Assembly: GCF_001693735.1 (NCBI RefSeq)
Contig: NZ_LWDV01000009.1
Span: 369,753 to 433,752, forward strand
Source of the DNA: Orenia metallireducens
GTDB lineage: Bacteria; Bacillota; Halanaerobiia; Halobacteroidales; Halobacteroidaceae
Length of the DNA stretch: 64,000 nucleotides
Direction: 5' to 3'
Shown here: one piece after another, positions 25,883 to 34,767 of the stretch
Layout: every line of letters begins with the position of its first letter
Position numbering within the stretch: position 1 is the first letter of the stretch
Program-made: the position numbers and the translations under genes
The notes under the pieces: model-generated
The model's input: only the letters and a program-made list of their open reading frames with translations
Databases searched by the model: none
What the model was told of the DNA's origin: nothing

Positions 25883-26214
25883 AATTAAACGGAATTAATA
25901 TACCTACTCCCAGAGAAGATATGGAGATTAAAGAGACTGAGATTGGAAAGTCAGAAAGAACTGCAAGTGGTAGGTTGGTTAAAGATATAACTACTACCAA
26001 AAACACTTATACTCTTTCTTATAAAGGATTATTGCCTGCTGATGCTCTGACTTTTATTAACTTGTATAGAAGTGGTGAAGCTGTGATTTTTGAATATGAG
26101 GATGTTGAAGGAATACATTCAAAAGAAGTATATATTAATCCTTTACCAAGAAAGATATATAATCTAAAGCCACAATATACAAAAGATGTTACTGTTATTT
26201 TTGAGGAGGTGTAA
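25879..26214 (+). CDS. Distal tail-type small protein
   Basis: 111 residues, beta-rich, with KLNGINIPTPREDMEIKE at the start and LSYKGLLPADALTFINLYRS near 48-67. GTG at 25879 overlaps the tape measure stop by 4 bases. Position directly after the tape measure suggests a tail-tip component such as a distal tail protein; the match to small DUF-type tail proteins is by pattern. Confidence 0.6.
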   Translation: MKLNGINIPTPREDMEIKETEIGKSERTASGRLVKDITTTKNTYTLSYKGLLPADALTFINLYRSGEAVIFEYEDVEGIHSKEVYINPLPRKIYNLKPQYTKDVTVIFEEV

Positions 26215-26216
26215 TC

Positions 26217-27428
26217 ATGCTTCCAGTCAGCCCAGACTTTCTTGAAGCAATCAAAGCAGGCACAAGAAATTTTAAAGCTAGAATAGAAGTTACATGGACA
26301 GATCCCTATCTTGACCAAAGTATTCAAGTATTTGCTAATGAAGAAGCTAATATATCTTGGGTTAAGCAAGTTGCTGACTCAAAAGAATCTGCAAATCATA
26401 AGTGGTTATCACTTGATGGTTCATCTACTTTAGATGGTGCTTATTATCCTGCACCATCAACTAAAAAGGAAGCAGATGATTACCAGGTGGGTTGGTGGGG
26501 GAGTTCAATGTCTGATGAAGATGGATACTTTTCTTCACCTTATCCTACCTTAACGGTCCGTTTCTTTGCTAGACCAGTATATGGGTTAAAAGTGGTAGGG
26601 GATGATGCAAGAGAAGAGTTTCCTCAAGATTTTGATATCAATCTCTATGAAGAAGAAATTCTAGTTCATACTGAATCAATTGTAGGTAATACAGGAGTGA
26701 GCTGGCAAAAAGATATATCAGATTTACAATTATCATCAATAACAGAGATGAAATTAATAGTAAAAAGATGGTCCCATTCTAGTAAGCAAGTTAAGATTTT
26801 AGAATTCTTTTCTAGTGTACAAGAAATCTATGATGATGACCAGATTATGCAAATTAATCTTCTAGAAGAAAGAGAGCTAAGTGATGGCAGCCTCCCGATT
26901 GGAAATATATCATCTAATGAAATAGATATTAAGTTAAGCAATATAGACTATCGCTTTTCAGCAGGAAATATCAATTCTCCACTTCATCAAAAGATTAAGG
27001 TTAATAGAAAGATAAGGGCTTGGCTAGGATTAGAATTGCCAAATGGAATAATTGAATATCTCCCCTTAGGTACTTTTTGGAGTGGTGATTGGTCAGTTTC
27101 AGAACAGCAAATTTATGCAAGTACAAGTGCTAGAGATAGATTAGAGCTATTGAGAAAGACAACCTTTTCAACTAGTCAGGTCTATCAGAATATTACATTA
27201 TATAAGTTGGCATTGATAGTTTTTGATGATGCAGATATAGAAGCTGATGAATATTGGATAGATACAGAGTTACAGGAGTTTGTAATCCCTTGGGGATATT
27301 TTCAGCCAGTCAGCCATAGAGAAGCATTAAGACAGATAGCAGAGGCTTGTGGAGGGCAGGTATATTGTGATAGGAAGAATGTAATTAGAGTAGAAGGGCC
27401 AAGTTTTATAAATATAAAAGGAGAGTGA
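26217..27428 (+). CDS. Tail protein, N-terminal part of a split gene
   Basis: 403 residues. It reads like the first part of the large clostridial-type tail-tip protein: an N-terminal MLPVSPDFLEAIKAG, a central beta sandwich, and REALRQIAEACGGQVYCDRK near 370-389. It ends right after RVEGPSF, where such proteins normally continue into a TxDDYF segment. That continuation is found in the C-terminal part of the gene at 27839. GGAGGTGTAATC precedes the ATG. It probably acts in the baseplate or tail tip with its displaced half. Confidence 0.65.
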   Translation: MLPVSPDFLEAIKAGTRNFKARIEVTWTDPYLDQSIQVFANEEANISWVKQVADSKESANHKWLSLDGSSTLDGAYYPAPSTKKEADDYQVGWWGSSMSDEDGYFSSPYPTLTVRFFARPVYGLKVVGDDAREEFPQDFDINLYEEEILVHTESIVGNTGVSWQKDISDLQLSSITEMKLIVKRWSHSSKQVKILEFFSSVQEIYDDDQIMQINLLEERELSDGSLPIGNISSNEIDIKLSNIDYRFSAGNINSPLHQKIKVNRKIRAWLGLELPNGIIEYLPLGTFWSGDWSVSEQQIYASTSARDRLELLRKTTFSTSQVYQNITLYKLALIVFDDADIEADEYWIDTELQEFVIPWGYFQPVSHREALRQIAEACGGQVYCDRKNVIRVEGPSFINIKGE

Positions 27429-27433
27429 TAATA

Positions 27434-27823
27434 ATGTCTAATATGTGTAATTATCTAGAAAATAAATTGCTTGATCATGTATTAAGAAATGTACCCTATA
27501 CATCACCTACTACAATCTATATAGCTTTGTTAACTTCTAATCCAGCAGAAGCAGGAGATATTACAAGTGAGGTTTCTGGAGGTAGTTATGCAAGGCAAGC
27601 AATAACCTTTGATGAGATTGTAGATGGAGTAACACAGAATACCTATGATATTGAATTTCCACAAGCAACAGCTGACTGGGGAATAATTACTCATGTTATA
27701 TTAATGGATGCTGAAACTGGTGGTAATCCATTATTTTATGCAGAGTTAACTACTGCTAAAACTATCACTACTGACGATATATTTAAAGTTCCAATTAGTG
27801 AGTTAACAGTAAAGTTAGATTAA
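27434..27823 (+). CDS. Tail-fibre-like protein (gp80-type)
   Basis: 129 residues. Pattern of small phage tail-fibre proteins: MCNYLENKLLDHVL, IYIALLTSNPAEAGD and an ITHVILMDAETGGNPLFYAE strand. ATG at 27434 after AAAGGAGAGTGATA. It lies inside what seems to be a split tail gene, next to the propeller gene, so it probably belongs to a host-recognition cassette. Confidence 0.6.
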   Translation: MSNMCNYLENKLLDHVLRNVPYTSPTTIYIALLTSNPAEAGDITSEVSGGSYARQAITFDEIVDGVTQNTYDIEFPQATADWGIITHVILMDAETGGNPLFYAELTTAKTITTDDIFKVPISELTVKLD

Positions 27824-27838
27824 AGGAGGTGATATAGA

Positions 27839-29683
27839 TTGTCTTTTGATCTAAGTACTACATTAACAGCTACAAGTAATCATCTTTATTCTGTTTATGC
27901 TGATAGTGATTATGTTTATGCTGGTTCACAGAATGAAATTTATATTTATGATAAAACAAGCCTTACACCAATAACCAAGTTAACAGATCCAGTTGGTTAT
28001 ATTTATTCTGTTTATGCTGATAGCGATTATATTTATGTTAGCTCATATAATGGAATATGTATTTATGATAGAATAAATTTGACTTTAATAACTACATTAA
28101 CTGATGTAAGTGGAAATGTTTATTCTATTTATGTTAATGAAGATTATATTTATGCTGGTTCATATAATGGAATATGTATTTATAATAGAGCAGATTTAAC
28201 CTTAATAACTATATTAACTGATACAAATGATTTTATTTTTTCTGTCTATACTGATAGTAATTATATTTATGCTGGCTCACGTGATAATAAGTTATATATC
28301 TATGATAGAATAGATTTTACATTAGTAACTACCTTCACTGATGCAAATAATATTATTCGGTCTGTCTATGCTGATAGTGATTATATTTATGCCGGTTCCA
28401 GTGATAAAATCTATGTCTATAATAAAACAAATTTGACCTTAATAACTACTTTAACAGATCCAGTTGGTTATATTTATTCTATATATGTTGATAGCAATTA
28501 TATTTATGCTGGAGCCCATGATAAGAATATATATATCTATGACAGAAGAGATTTTACATTAGTAACTAAGTTAACAGATGCAACAGGTTATATTTACTCT
28601 GTTTATGCTGATAATGATTACCTTTACGCTGCTTCATATGATAATAATGTCTATATTTATGGTAGAAGTATAACTAATTATATTGAAGCTTCTGCTGATT
28701 TTTCAGCTAGTGCCACAATATCAATCAATTCTGCTAGACTAAAAAATTCTTCTGCTAATATATTATCTAGTGGAATTATGACCACAGAAATACAGAAAAT
28801 TACAGGTCATATGTTTGAAATGATAACAGGTAATGCTACAATAACCCTTGCTTCTACTAGAATAAGAGAAGTCCCAGCTAATATAGTAGTAAAAGGTTCT
28901 GCGAATATTAGACCTTATATTATAGCTAATGTAACAAGTGATATGTTAGGTCAAACAGAAATGACTGTTAGGTCATTGAAACTGATTATCCCCACAGGAT
29001 TATATGAAATAACAGCAGATGATTATTTTACAAAGAATCAACCTGCTGATTCGTCTAGTGTAGCAAATTATATAATAGTAGAAACTCAACCTCTTGTATT
29101 ATCTGATGGGTTAGAAGAAGTTTTTTCTACTAGTGAAGTTAGAACAATTGGAGCAGCTGAGACTATCACTATTAATGCTGAGTATTCAGAGAAACCAGCT
29201 ATAGAAGTTACAGCTCACTTGGAGAATAATACAGTGAACACTTCAATTACTCATGCTAATTATTATGCTTGTAATGCTGAAATTGAGATTAGCAACAGTG
29301 GAACTAGTCAAGATACTTTCAAGTTAATACTTGAAGGTAAGCCTTTAAAAGTAAAAGGAGCAGAAAGAGTATATTCACAAGATGATAGGAGTATAACTGA
29401 GAATGGAAAGATAGATTATACTCTTCCTATAAATCATCTGATTCAAACTAAAGAAATGGCTCAGAAGATAGCTGATAAACTTAAAGGTTCCTTTGCTGAC
29501 CCTAAGCGAGATGTGTCTTTGGATTGGCGAGGTAATCCAGCATTAATATTAGCTGATCTAATTACTGTACCAGAATTTCAAAAACTGGGTATCAATAAGG
29601 TTGGACAATTTTATGTAACTAAACAAGAGTTAGAATATGATGGAGGATTAAGAGCAAACCTAGAAGGGAGGAAAAATGAATGA
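27839..29683 (+). CDS. Seven-bladed propeller fused to tail-protein C-terminus
   Basis: 614 residues. Residues about 14-275 hold seven repeats of about 39 residues, each like YSVYADSDYIYAGS...IYIYD...LTTLTD, predicting a beta-propeller. Residues 280-380 are Ser/Ala-rich beta repeats. The last 235 residues, from ITADDYFTK, match the C-terminal half of clostridial-type tail proteins (KPLKVKGAERV, DWRGNPALILADLITVP, RANLEGR). The start is TTG at 27839 after AAAGGAGGTGATATA. The propeller is a likely adhesin or receptor-binding module. A 30-base stretch is identical at 27980 and 28451, evidence of recent blade duplication. Confidence 0.7.
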   Translation: MSFDLSTTLTATSNHLYSVYADSDYVYAGSQNEIYIYDKTSLTPITKLTDPVGYIYSVYADSDYIYVSSYNGICIYDRINLTLITTLTDVSGNVYSIYVNEDYIYAGSYNGICIYNRADLTLITILTDTNDFIFSVYTDSNYIYAGSRDNKLYIYDRIDFTLVTTFTDANNIIRSVYADSDYIYAGSSDKIYVYNKTNLTLITTLTDPVGYIYSIYVDSNYIYAGAHDKNIYIYDRRDFTLVTKLTDATGYIYSVYADNDYLYAASYDNNVYIYGRSITNYIEASADFSASATISINSARLKNSSANILSSGIMTTEIQKITGHMFEMITGNATITLASTRIREVPANIVVKGSANIRPYIIANVTSDMLGQTEMTVRSLKLIIPTGLYEITADDYFTKNQPADSSSVANYIIVETQPLVLSDGLEEVFSTSEVRTIGAAETITINAEYSEKPAIEVTAHLENNTVNTSITHANYYACNAEIEISNSGTSQDTFKLILEGKPLKVKGAERVYSQDDRSITENGKIDYTLPINHLIQTKEMAQKIADKLKGSFADPKRDVSLDWRGNPALILADLITVPEFQKLGINKVGQFYVTKQELEYDGGLRANLEGRKNE

Positions 29684-30300
29684 GTTGGGAAGGGACTAAA
29701 ACTGATTGGACTCCTGATGATGGAGTTGATAACAAAAATTTCAATAGGATTGAAGGCAATATACAAGATAATCATAATCGGTTAAATAGCCTTAAAAACG
29801 AAATGTTTTTCGATGTAGATGGGTTAACATATATAAATAAATCTGCAAGTAATGGTTCTGATTTCGAAATTAAAACACTAACTATAGATTTAGGATCGCC
29901 ATTTTTATGGTATACATCAAATATGAATTATATTGAATCTGGAGCTCCTTTTACTTATAAGGATGATGAGGGGAGTAGTACAGGTATGAGAAATACTATT
30001 CTAAAGTATGGGAAAGGAACGAAAGAATTTGATGGACAAAAAGTGATTTCTTTTAAAATAGATAATAGAGAAGTTGTAAATAGCTATACTAATTTACCAC
30101 CGTTAATAGTTAAAGATAAAATAGAAATAAAAGTCATGTTAGGGAGCGTCTATCTAGGTCATGGAGGAAATTCTGGTTATAGCTATTATAGATTCCGAGA
30201 TATATATGATGAATATCAATTAATTAATCAATTGAATCAAGAGTATTCGTCTGTTAATAAGTGTACCTTTAATATTAGAGGTTATGTTATAAAACTTTAA
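29680..30300 (+). CDS. Phage tail-end structural protein
   Basis: 206 residues. The opening MSWEGTKTDWTPDDGV and NKNFNRIEGNI is typical of short phage proteins at the fibre end of tail operons; the rest is beta-rich and not recognised. ATG overlaps the previous stop (ATGA). Possibly a fibre or host-range protein. Confidence 0.55.
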   Translation: MSWEGTKTDWTPDDGVDNKNFNRIEGNIQDNHNRLNSLKNEMFFDVDGLTYINKSASNGSDFEIKTLTIDLGSPFLWYTSNMNYIESGAPFTYKDDEGSSTGMRNTILKYGKGTKEFDGQKVISFKIDNREVVNSYTNLPPLIVKDKIEIKVMLGSVYLGHGGNSGYSYYRFRDIYDEYQLINQLNQEYSSVNKCTFNIRGYVIKL

Positions 30301-30316
30301 TTATTTATTAGCATTT

Positions 30317-30340
30317 AGACTCCGAGAGGCGTCTTTTTTT
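30317..30340 (+). terminator. Terminator after tail operon
   Basis: AGACTCC/GGCGTCT stem with one mismatch, GAGA loop, then seven T's. Separates structural genes from the lysis cassette. Confidence 0.6.
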
Positions 30341-30364
30341 ATTTTAATAGGGGAGGTGAGCTCT

Positions 30365-30643
30365 TTGGAGATGAATGAAAGAATAACTAGAGCAGAAGCT
30401 GATATTGAATCATTAAAGGTTAATGTTGTTAAAAATACAGAAAAGATAGAGCAGATAGATGAGAAAGTAGATACCAGAATGGCTACAAAAGAGGACTTGA
30501 AGGAGTTGCAAGGTTTTTTTGAAGGCAGGGAAGATAAGTATACCAACAATATGTGGAAAGTTATCTTTGGATTATTAATCGTTATAGGTGGAATTATATT
30601 AACTATCTTTGGAGTTAATGTAGACCAGTTACCACTTTTCTAA
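30365..30643 (+). CDS. XhlA-type hemolysin/lysis accessory
   Basis: About 92 residues: an N-terminal coiled coil (residues 5-50), then a single membrane helix near 68-88 ending close to the C-terminus. This is the layout of XhlA proteins, which help holin-lysin release. TTG at 30365 lies 8 bases after GGAGG; ATG at 30371 would be 14 bases away. Confidence 0.75.
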   Translation: MEMNERITRAEADIESLKVNVVKNTEKIEQIDEKVDTRMATKEDLKELQGFFEGREDKYTNNMWKVIFGLLIVIGGIILTIFGVNVDQLPLF

Positions 30644-30657
30644 GGAGGAGATATATT

Positions 30658-31116
30658 ATGAATTTAAGAGATATTATTGAAAAGAAAGCTAAAAAGCATG
30701 GAATTCCAACTAAACTCATTGCTGCTATAATCAAGATTGAAAGTAATGGTAATACTTATGCAACTAGGTATGAGCCTAATTATAGGTGGTTATATAAGGT
30801 TGAGGAATTTGCTAATCACAGTATGGCCAGTTTCGATACTGAAGAGAATGGTCAAAAGACTTCATGGGGATTAATGCAGGTAATGGGGGCAGTAGCAAGA
30901 GAACGAGGATTTAAAGGTGACTTCTTTACTGAATTGTGTGATCCATTATTAGGTATAGAGTATGGTTGTAAGCATTTAAAGCACTATTATAATCGATATG
31001 GTAACTGGGAGGATGCAGTGGCAAGTTATAATGCAGGAAGCCCTAGAAAAGATGATAATGGTGCCTATGTAAATCAAGCTTATGTAGATAAGGTATTCGG
31101 ATATTGGAAGAATTAG
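30658..31116 (+). CDS. Endolysin, lytic transglycosylase domain
   Basis: 152 residues, a single SLT-like domain. Catalytic Glu is in IIKIESNGN near residue 30; SWGLMQVMG near 71-79 and VASYNAGSP near 121-129 are further signatures. No signal peptide, so release needs the holin. TAAGGAGGAGATATATT precedes the ATG. It cleaves peptidoglycan at the end of infection. Confidence 0.88.
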   Translation: MNLRDIIEKKAKKHGIPTKLIAAIIKIESNGNTYATRYEPNYRWLYKVEEFANHSMASFDTEENGQKTSWGLMQVMGAVARERGFKGDFFTELCDPLLGIEYGCKHLKHYYNRYGNWEDAVASYNAGSPRKDDNGAYVNQAYVDKVFGYWKN

Positions 31117-31118
31117 TA

Positions 31119-31145
31119 GCCACCGTTTTCGGTGGTTTATTTATT
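31119..31145 (+). terminator. Terminator between endolysin and holin genes
   Basis: CCACCG TTTT CGGTGG stem-loop at 31120-31135 followed by a T-rich run. Confidence 0.7.
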
Positions 31146-31168
31146 TTATTAATACTGGAGGTGTTTAA

Positions 31169-31645
31169 ATGGATATATTAGGCATAGGGAATTTAATTAA
31201 AGATGGCTTAGACACAGTTCGTAAGACTGTAGATGACTTCCATACCTCTGAAGAAGAGAAGTTACAAGTTAAAGAAAAGATAAGTGTATTAGAAAATGAG
31301 TTGACCAATAAATTAATTGAGGTTCAAAAGCAAGAAATAGAGTCAAAGACAGAAATATTAAAAACTGATGCCAAAAGCGATAACTGGTTACTAGAGAGTT
31401 GGAGACCTATTACTATACTTAGTTTAGTAGGAATCTATGTGCTTATCTTAACCAATAACTATATAATAGCTCCTGCAATTGCTAAATATACAGATATAAC
31501 TAGTGTTCAATTCAGTATGCCACCAGATTTGGGAGGTATAATCAAACTTATATTAGGTACTTTTACCTTTGGAAAGAGTGCTGAGATTGTGGCTGGTAGG
31601 GTGTCAGGATCACATGATAGTAATAGGAAGGAAGTTATGAGATAA
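31169..31645 (+). CDS. Holin, 3-TM/GTA type
   Basis: 158 residues. A charged coiled N-terminus (about 15-65) precedes SWRPITILSLVGIYVLIL near 75-92, the WRP motif typical of 3TM holins, and a second hydrophobic stretch near 118-145. Ends in a basic tail. CTGGAGGTGTTTAA precedes the ATG. It would permeabilise the membrane for the endolysin. Last recognisable prophage gene. Confidence 0.75.
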   Translation: MDILGIGNLIKDGLDTVRKTVDDFHTSEEEKLQVKEKISVLENELTNKLIEVQKQEIESKTEILKTDAKSDNWLLESWRPITILSLVGIYVLILTNNYIIAPAIAKYTDITSVQFSMPPDLGGIIKLILGTFTFGKSAEIVAGRVSGSHDSNRKEVMR

Positions 31646-31855
31646 AAGTCTTGAAGGATAAGGTTCTAGGAAGGTTTAATTTTGTTTATTGTAAATTTTA
31701 TACGCTATTAAGTGAATAATGTTTGCCTTGATAATTTATAACAAATATTATTGTATATAATATCCTTATTAACAATATTTTTATCATTGTACTCCCCTAA
31801 TTTATATGTTAAACTCCTATTTGTGTCACCAAAATAAGACGAAGGAGTGATATTA

Positions 31856-33016
31856 ATGAAGAAATTTACAGTAATTGTATTATTGCTGGTCACAATAATG
31901 GCTATGTCATTAGCTCAGGCAGAAGCTAGTACAGTATATAAAGTTAAAAGTGGAGATACTTTGATAGAAATTTCTAAAGAAATAGGTGTACCAATAGAGG
32001 TTATTATAGAACAAAATAATATCTCTAACCCTAGTAATATTTATGTTGGACAAAGATTAATTATTAGAATTAATATTGAATATCCAAATGATCAAAATAA
32101 GTATGGATATTATACTATTAAAGCGGGAGATATTTTATGGAATATTGCCCAAAAATATAACACTACAGTAGAGAAATTAGTAGAATTAAATGATATTAAA
32201 GATGCCTATGATTTATATATTGGACGTAAATTGCTTGTTCCTTTAAATAATAATCAAAATGTTGAAGAAGAAAATAACTATTATATTGTTCAAGAAGGAG
32301 ATATTTTATGGAATATTGCTCAAAAATATAATACTACAGTGCAAAAGTTAGTCGAGTTAAATAATATCAAGAACTCATATGATTTATATGTAGGTAGAAG
32401 GCTTATTTTACCAAACACTAATATAGACAAAGAAGAGATAAAAGTTTATTCTTATCCTCTTTACTACAGTTATCAAGTACAAGAAGGAGATAATCTTGTA
32501 AAAATAGCTGATAAGTTTGGAGTTAGAATGTTAGAGATTATGAAAGCAAACAATATGTTGGATAATATAAATAATATTCAAGTTGGTAGTAATTTAATTA
32601 TCCCATTAGATAATTCAAATAAATTTGCTTATGTAAAAAGATATAGTAAGTTATTGAATAATTATTACCGGGTAAATGCTGATGAAACTCTAACAGATAT
32701 TGCTGAAAAGTTTAATATTTCAGAGGATGTTTTAAGAATTATAAATGCTTTAGGAAGTGAAGAGAAGGTTCGTTACGGTCAAAAGTTACTAATGCCTGTT
32801 AGCCAAGGCTTCTTTAAAAAGCATAGAATTTATACTGTTAGAAAAGATGAAGAGTATATTGCAGATATTGCCTATGAAAATGGTGTGAATATTAGATCAA
32901 TTGTTCAAGCTAATTATCTTAAAGACTTAAATGTTAAATTGAAGAAAGGTGAGACTATTATAGTAACTTTAGATGAAGATAGTAAGACAACATGGGTTGT
33001 AAATGAATATAATTGA
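31856..33016 (+). CDS. Secreted six-LysM protein
   Basis: About 386 residues. Signal peptide at 1-25, cleaved after QAEA. Six LysM repeats of about 45 residues follow with short linkers. The first three are near consensus (YKVKSGDTLIEIS, YYTIKAGDILWNIAQ, YYIVQEGDILWNIAQ), the last two are divergent. No catalytic domain is present, so it is likely a peptidoglycan-binding or spore/cell-wall protein. ATG at 31856 after GAAGGAGTGA. Repeats 2 and 3 share long identical DNA, a sign of recent duplication. Confidence 0.85.
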   Translation: MKKFTVIVLLLVTIMAMSLAQAEASTVYKVKSGDTLIEISKEIGVPIEVIIEQNNISNPSNIYVGQRLIIRINIEYPNDQNKYGYYTIKAGDILWNIAQKYNTTVEKLVELNDIKDAYDLYIGRKLLVPLNNNQNVEEENNYYIVQEGDILWNIAQKYNTTVQKLVELNNIKNSYDLYVGRRLILPNTNIDKEEIKVYSYPLYYSYQVQEGDNLVKIADKFGVRMLEIMKANNMLDNINNIQVGSNLIIPLDNSNKFAYVKRYSKLLNNYYRVNADETLTDIAEKFNISEDVLRIINALGSEEKVRYGQKLLMPVSQGFFKKHRIYTVRKDEEYIADIAYENGVNIRSIVQANYLKDLNVKLKKGETIIVTLDEDSKTTWVVNEYN

Positions 33017-33047
33017 TTATTTTCTTTATAAAATAATTTAAATTTAA

Positions 33048-33075
33048 CAGGGGCAGAGCTTAGATTCTGTCCTTG
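33048..33075 (+). terminator. Terminator-like hairpin
   Basis: CAGGGGCAGA/TCTGTCCTTG stem of 10 bp with G-T pairs after the LysM gene. The T-run is weak. Confidence 0.45.
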
Positions 33076-33159
33076 TCAAGTTTACTCTTATAGTATATTA
33101 GATATTTCATAATAATTAACATGTAGACATAAAATTTAATAAAGGAGGGTTGACAGTTT

Positions 33160-34083
33160 ATGATAAAAAAAGTATTATATTTTATCTTAGTTACTTTACT
33201 TATAATTACAAGTTCATCAGAAGCTAATTATAAGTGTAGTTGTCGACCAGAGCGTATAATATCATTACAATATCCTCCATTAAGAGGAGAAGATATTTGG
33301 GAATTACAAAGAGAGCTTAAACTATTAGGATTTTATAAGGGAGAAATTAATTCCTTATATGATTGGAATACATATATAGCAGTTAAAAAATTTGAATATG
33401 TAAATAAGTTAGAAGATAATAATGGTATAGTTGATAATAAGTTATGGTGGTATTTAGGAATGGCAATCCATAGAGAAGAAGCTAGAGAGACTAATAAAAA
33501 GGAACCTCCTACAGGTGAAATTTCAATTCTAGTGGATACCTATAAAAGAAAATTAATTGTTTATTCAGATGGAGAAAAGTATAGTGAATTTCCTGTAGCT
33601 ATTGGAAAGTCATCTACTAAATCTCCTATAGGTGAATTTAGGATAATAGAGAAGGTAGACATGTGGAATGAAAGTCCTTTTGGTGATAAATGGATGAGAC
33701 TGAGTGTTCCTTGGGGCAGTTATGGGATTCATGGTACCAATAAACCTGGTTCTATAGGTTATGCTGCCAGTAATGGATGTATTAGAATGTTTAATCACGA
33801 TGTTAAAATTCTATACTCATGGGTTAAAGTGGGAACAAAAGTAAAGATAATTGGTCATAGAGATCCTATCAAAATAACTCATAATCTTAAGCTGGGGGAT
33901 GAAGGAAAAGAGCTTATATTATTTCAAGAAAAATTAAGAGAGCATGGTTTTAATATAGATCTTACTGATGGAATATTTGGTAAGAATACTCAAGATGCTA
34001 TGAAAGAACTAAAATATATCTATGGTCTTAAAGATGATTTAGAAGGTGATGAAAATACTTTATATATCTTAAATATTAAGTGA
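33160..34083 (+). CDS. L,D-transpeptidase with two peptidoglycan-binding domains
   Basis: 307 residues. Signal peptide about 1-22. A PG-binding domain lies at about 40-105, the YkuD catalytic domain at about 122-230, and a second PG-binding domain at about 240-300. The catalytic motif is intact: His191 in GIHGTN and Cys207 in SNGCIRM. The enzyme forms 3-3 cross-links or attaches proteins to peptidoglycan outside the membrane. ATG at 33160 after AAAGGAGGGTTGACAG. It follows the LysM gene and may act in the same envelope compartment. Confidence 0.9.
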   Translation: MIKKVLYFILVTLLIITSSSEANYKCSCRPERIISLQYPPLRGEDIWELQRELKLLGFYKGEINSLYDWNTYIAVKKFEYVNKLEDNNGIVDNKLWWYLGMAIHREEARETNKKEPPTGEISILVDTYKRKLIVYSDGEKYSEFPVAIGKSSTKSPIGEFRIIEKVDMWNESPFGDKWMRLSVPWGSYGIHGTNKPGSIGYAASNGCIRMFNHDVKILYSWVKVGTKVKIIGHRDPIKITHNLKLGDEGKELILFQEKLREHGFNIDLTDGIFGKNTQDAMKELKYIYGLKDDLEGDENTLYILNIK

Positions 34084-34182
34084 AATCAAATTAAAGTTAT
34101 TTTTTAATTAAGATTTTATGCCTAATTATATAATTTTAGTTTTTTATTTGGGAATTATAAAATATAATTAGGAGGTGAATTT

Positions 34183-34767
34183 ATGAAAAATAGAAATAAT
34201 AGGTTTTATTTATCGATAGTCTTATTTTTAATTATAGTCCAATTAATTGGTTGTGCAGCAAATCAAGATGATACTAACCAAATTGATAATAATCAAGAGG
34301 CTATAGATACTCAGCAAAAATTGAAACTGGATAATCCTGAACTAAAATTATTAGCTTATCAATTAGAGTTACAGATACGTTCAACATTTAAAAGTGCTTA
34401 TCAAAGTTGGATTAATTTAAGTAGAGTAACGGAAAATAATGAGGGAAATTTTGAACAGATAACATCTGTTTTAGGTGCAAATTTATCACCTTTTGTATCA
34501 GAAGAAGAGATAGAAAAATATATTCAAAAGTTAACTGACATTAACAAAGGAGGAGAAGGAGAGGCATCTTTTCCTACTCATGAAGTAGTTAAATCATCTA
34601 AAATAGAAAGTCAGAAAGATAATAAAGTAGAGGTTAGTTTTAATACTACTAGATACTATCCGGCAACAGAATGGGCTGGAGCGGCCTATAATAAAGATTT
34701 CAATTATGTAGTAACATTAGTGAATGAGGATCATAATTGGAGGGTTCAAGAAGTAAATTATAAATAG
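34183..34767 (+). CDS. Lipoprotein, unknown
   Basis: 194 residues with a lipobox IVQLIGC, Cys at about residue 24. The mature part is polar with an Asn/Gln-rich linker and a mixed alpha/beta domain. No catalytic motif. TAGGAGGTGAATTT precedes the ATG. Extracellular, function unknown. Confidence 0.65.
   Translation: MKNRNNRFYLSIVLFLIIVQLIGCAANQDDTNQIDNNQEAIDTQQKLKLDNPELKLLAYQLELQIRSTFKSAYQSWINLSRVTENNEGNFEQITSVLGANLSPFVSEEEIEKYIQKLTDINKGGEGEASFPTHEVVKSSKIESQKDNKVEVSFNTTRYYPATEWAGAAYNKDFNYVVTLVNEDHNWRVQEVNYK

Larger units (their letters stand above)
4126..31645 (+). mobile_element. Siphovirus-type prophage, probably cryptic
   Basis: Gene order is that of an HK97/lambda-like siphovirus: repressor module, early genes, recombination and replication, late regulator, HNH, terminase, portal, protease, capsid, connectors, tail, lysis. 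Limits given are those of the recognisable genes; attachment sites were not found. No integrase or serine recombinase is visible between 1 and 36000, and the major capsid gene has an 8-bp frameshifting duplication. Minus-strand genes at 1504-3653 may be lysogenic cargo belonging to it. Confidence 0.9.
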
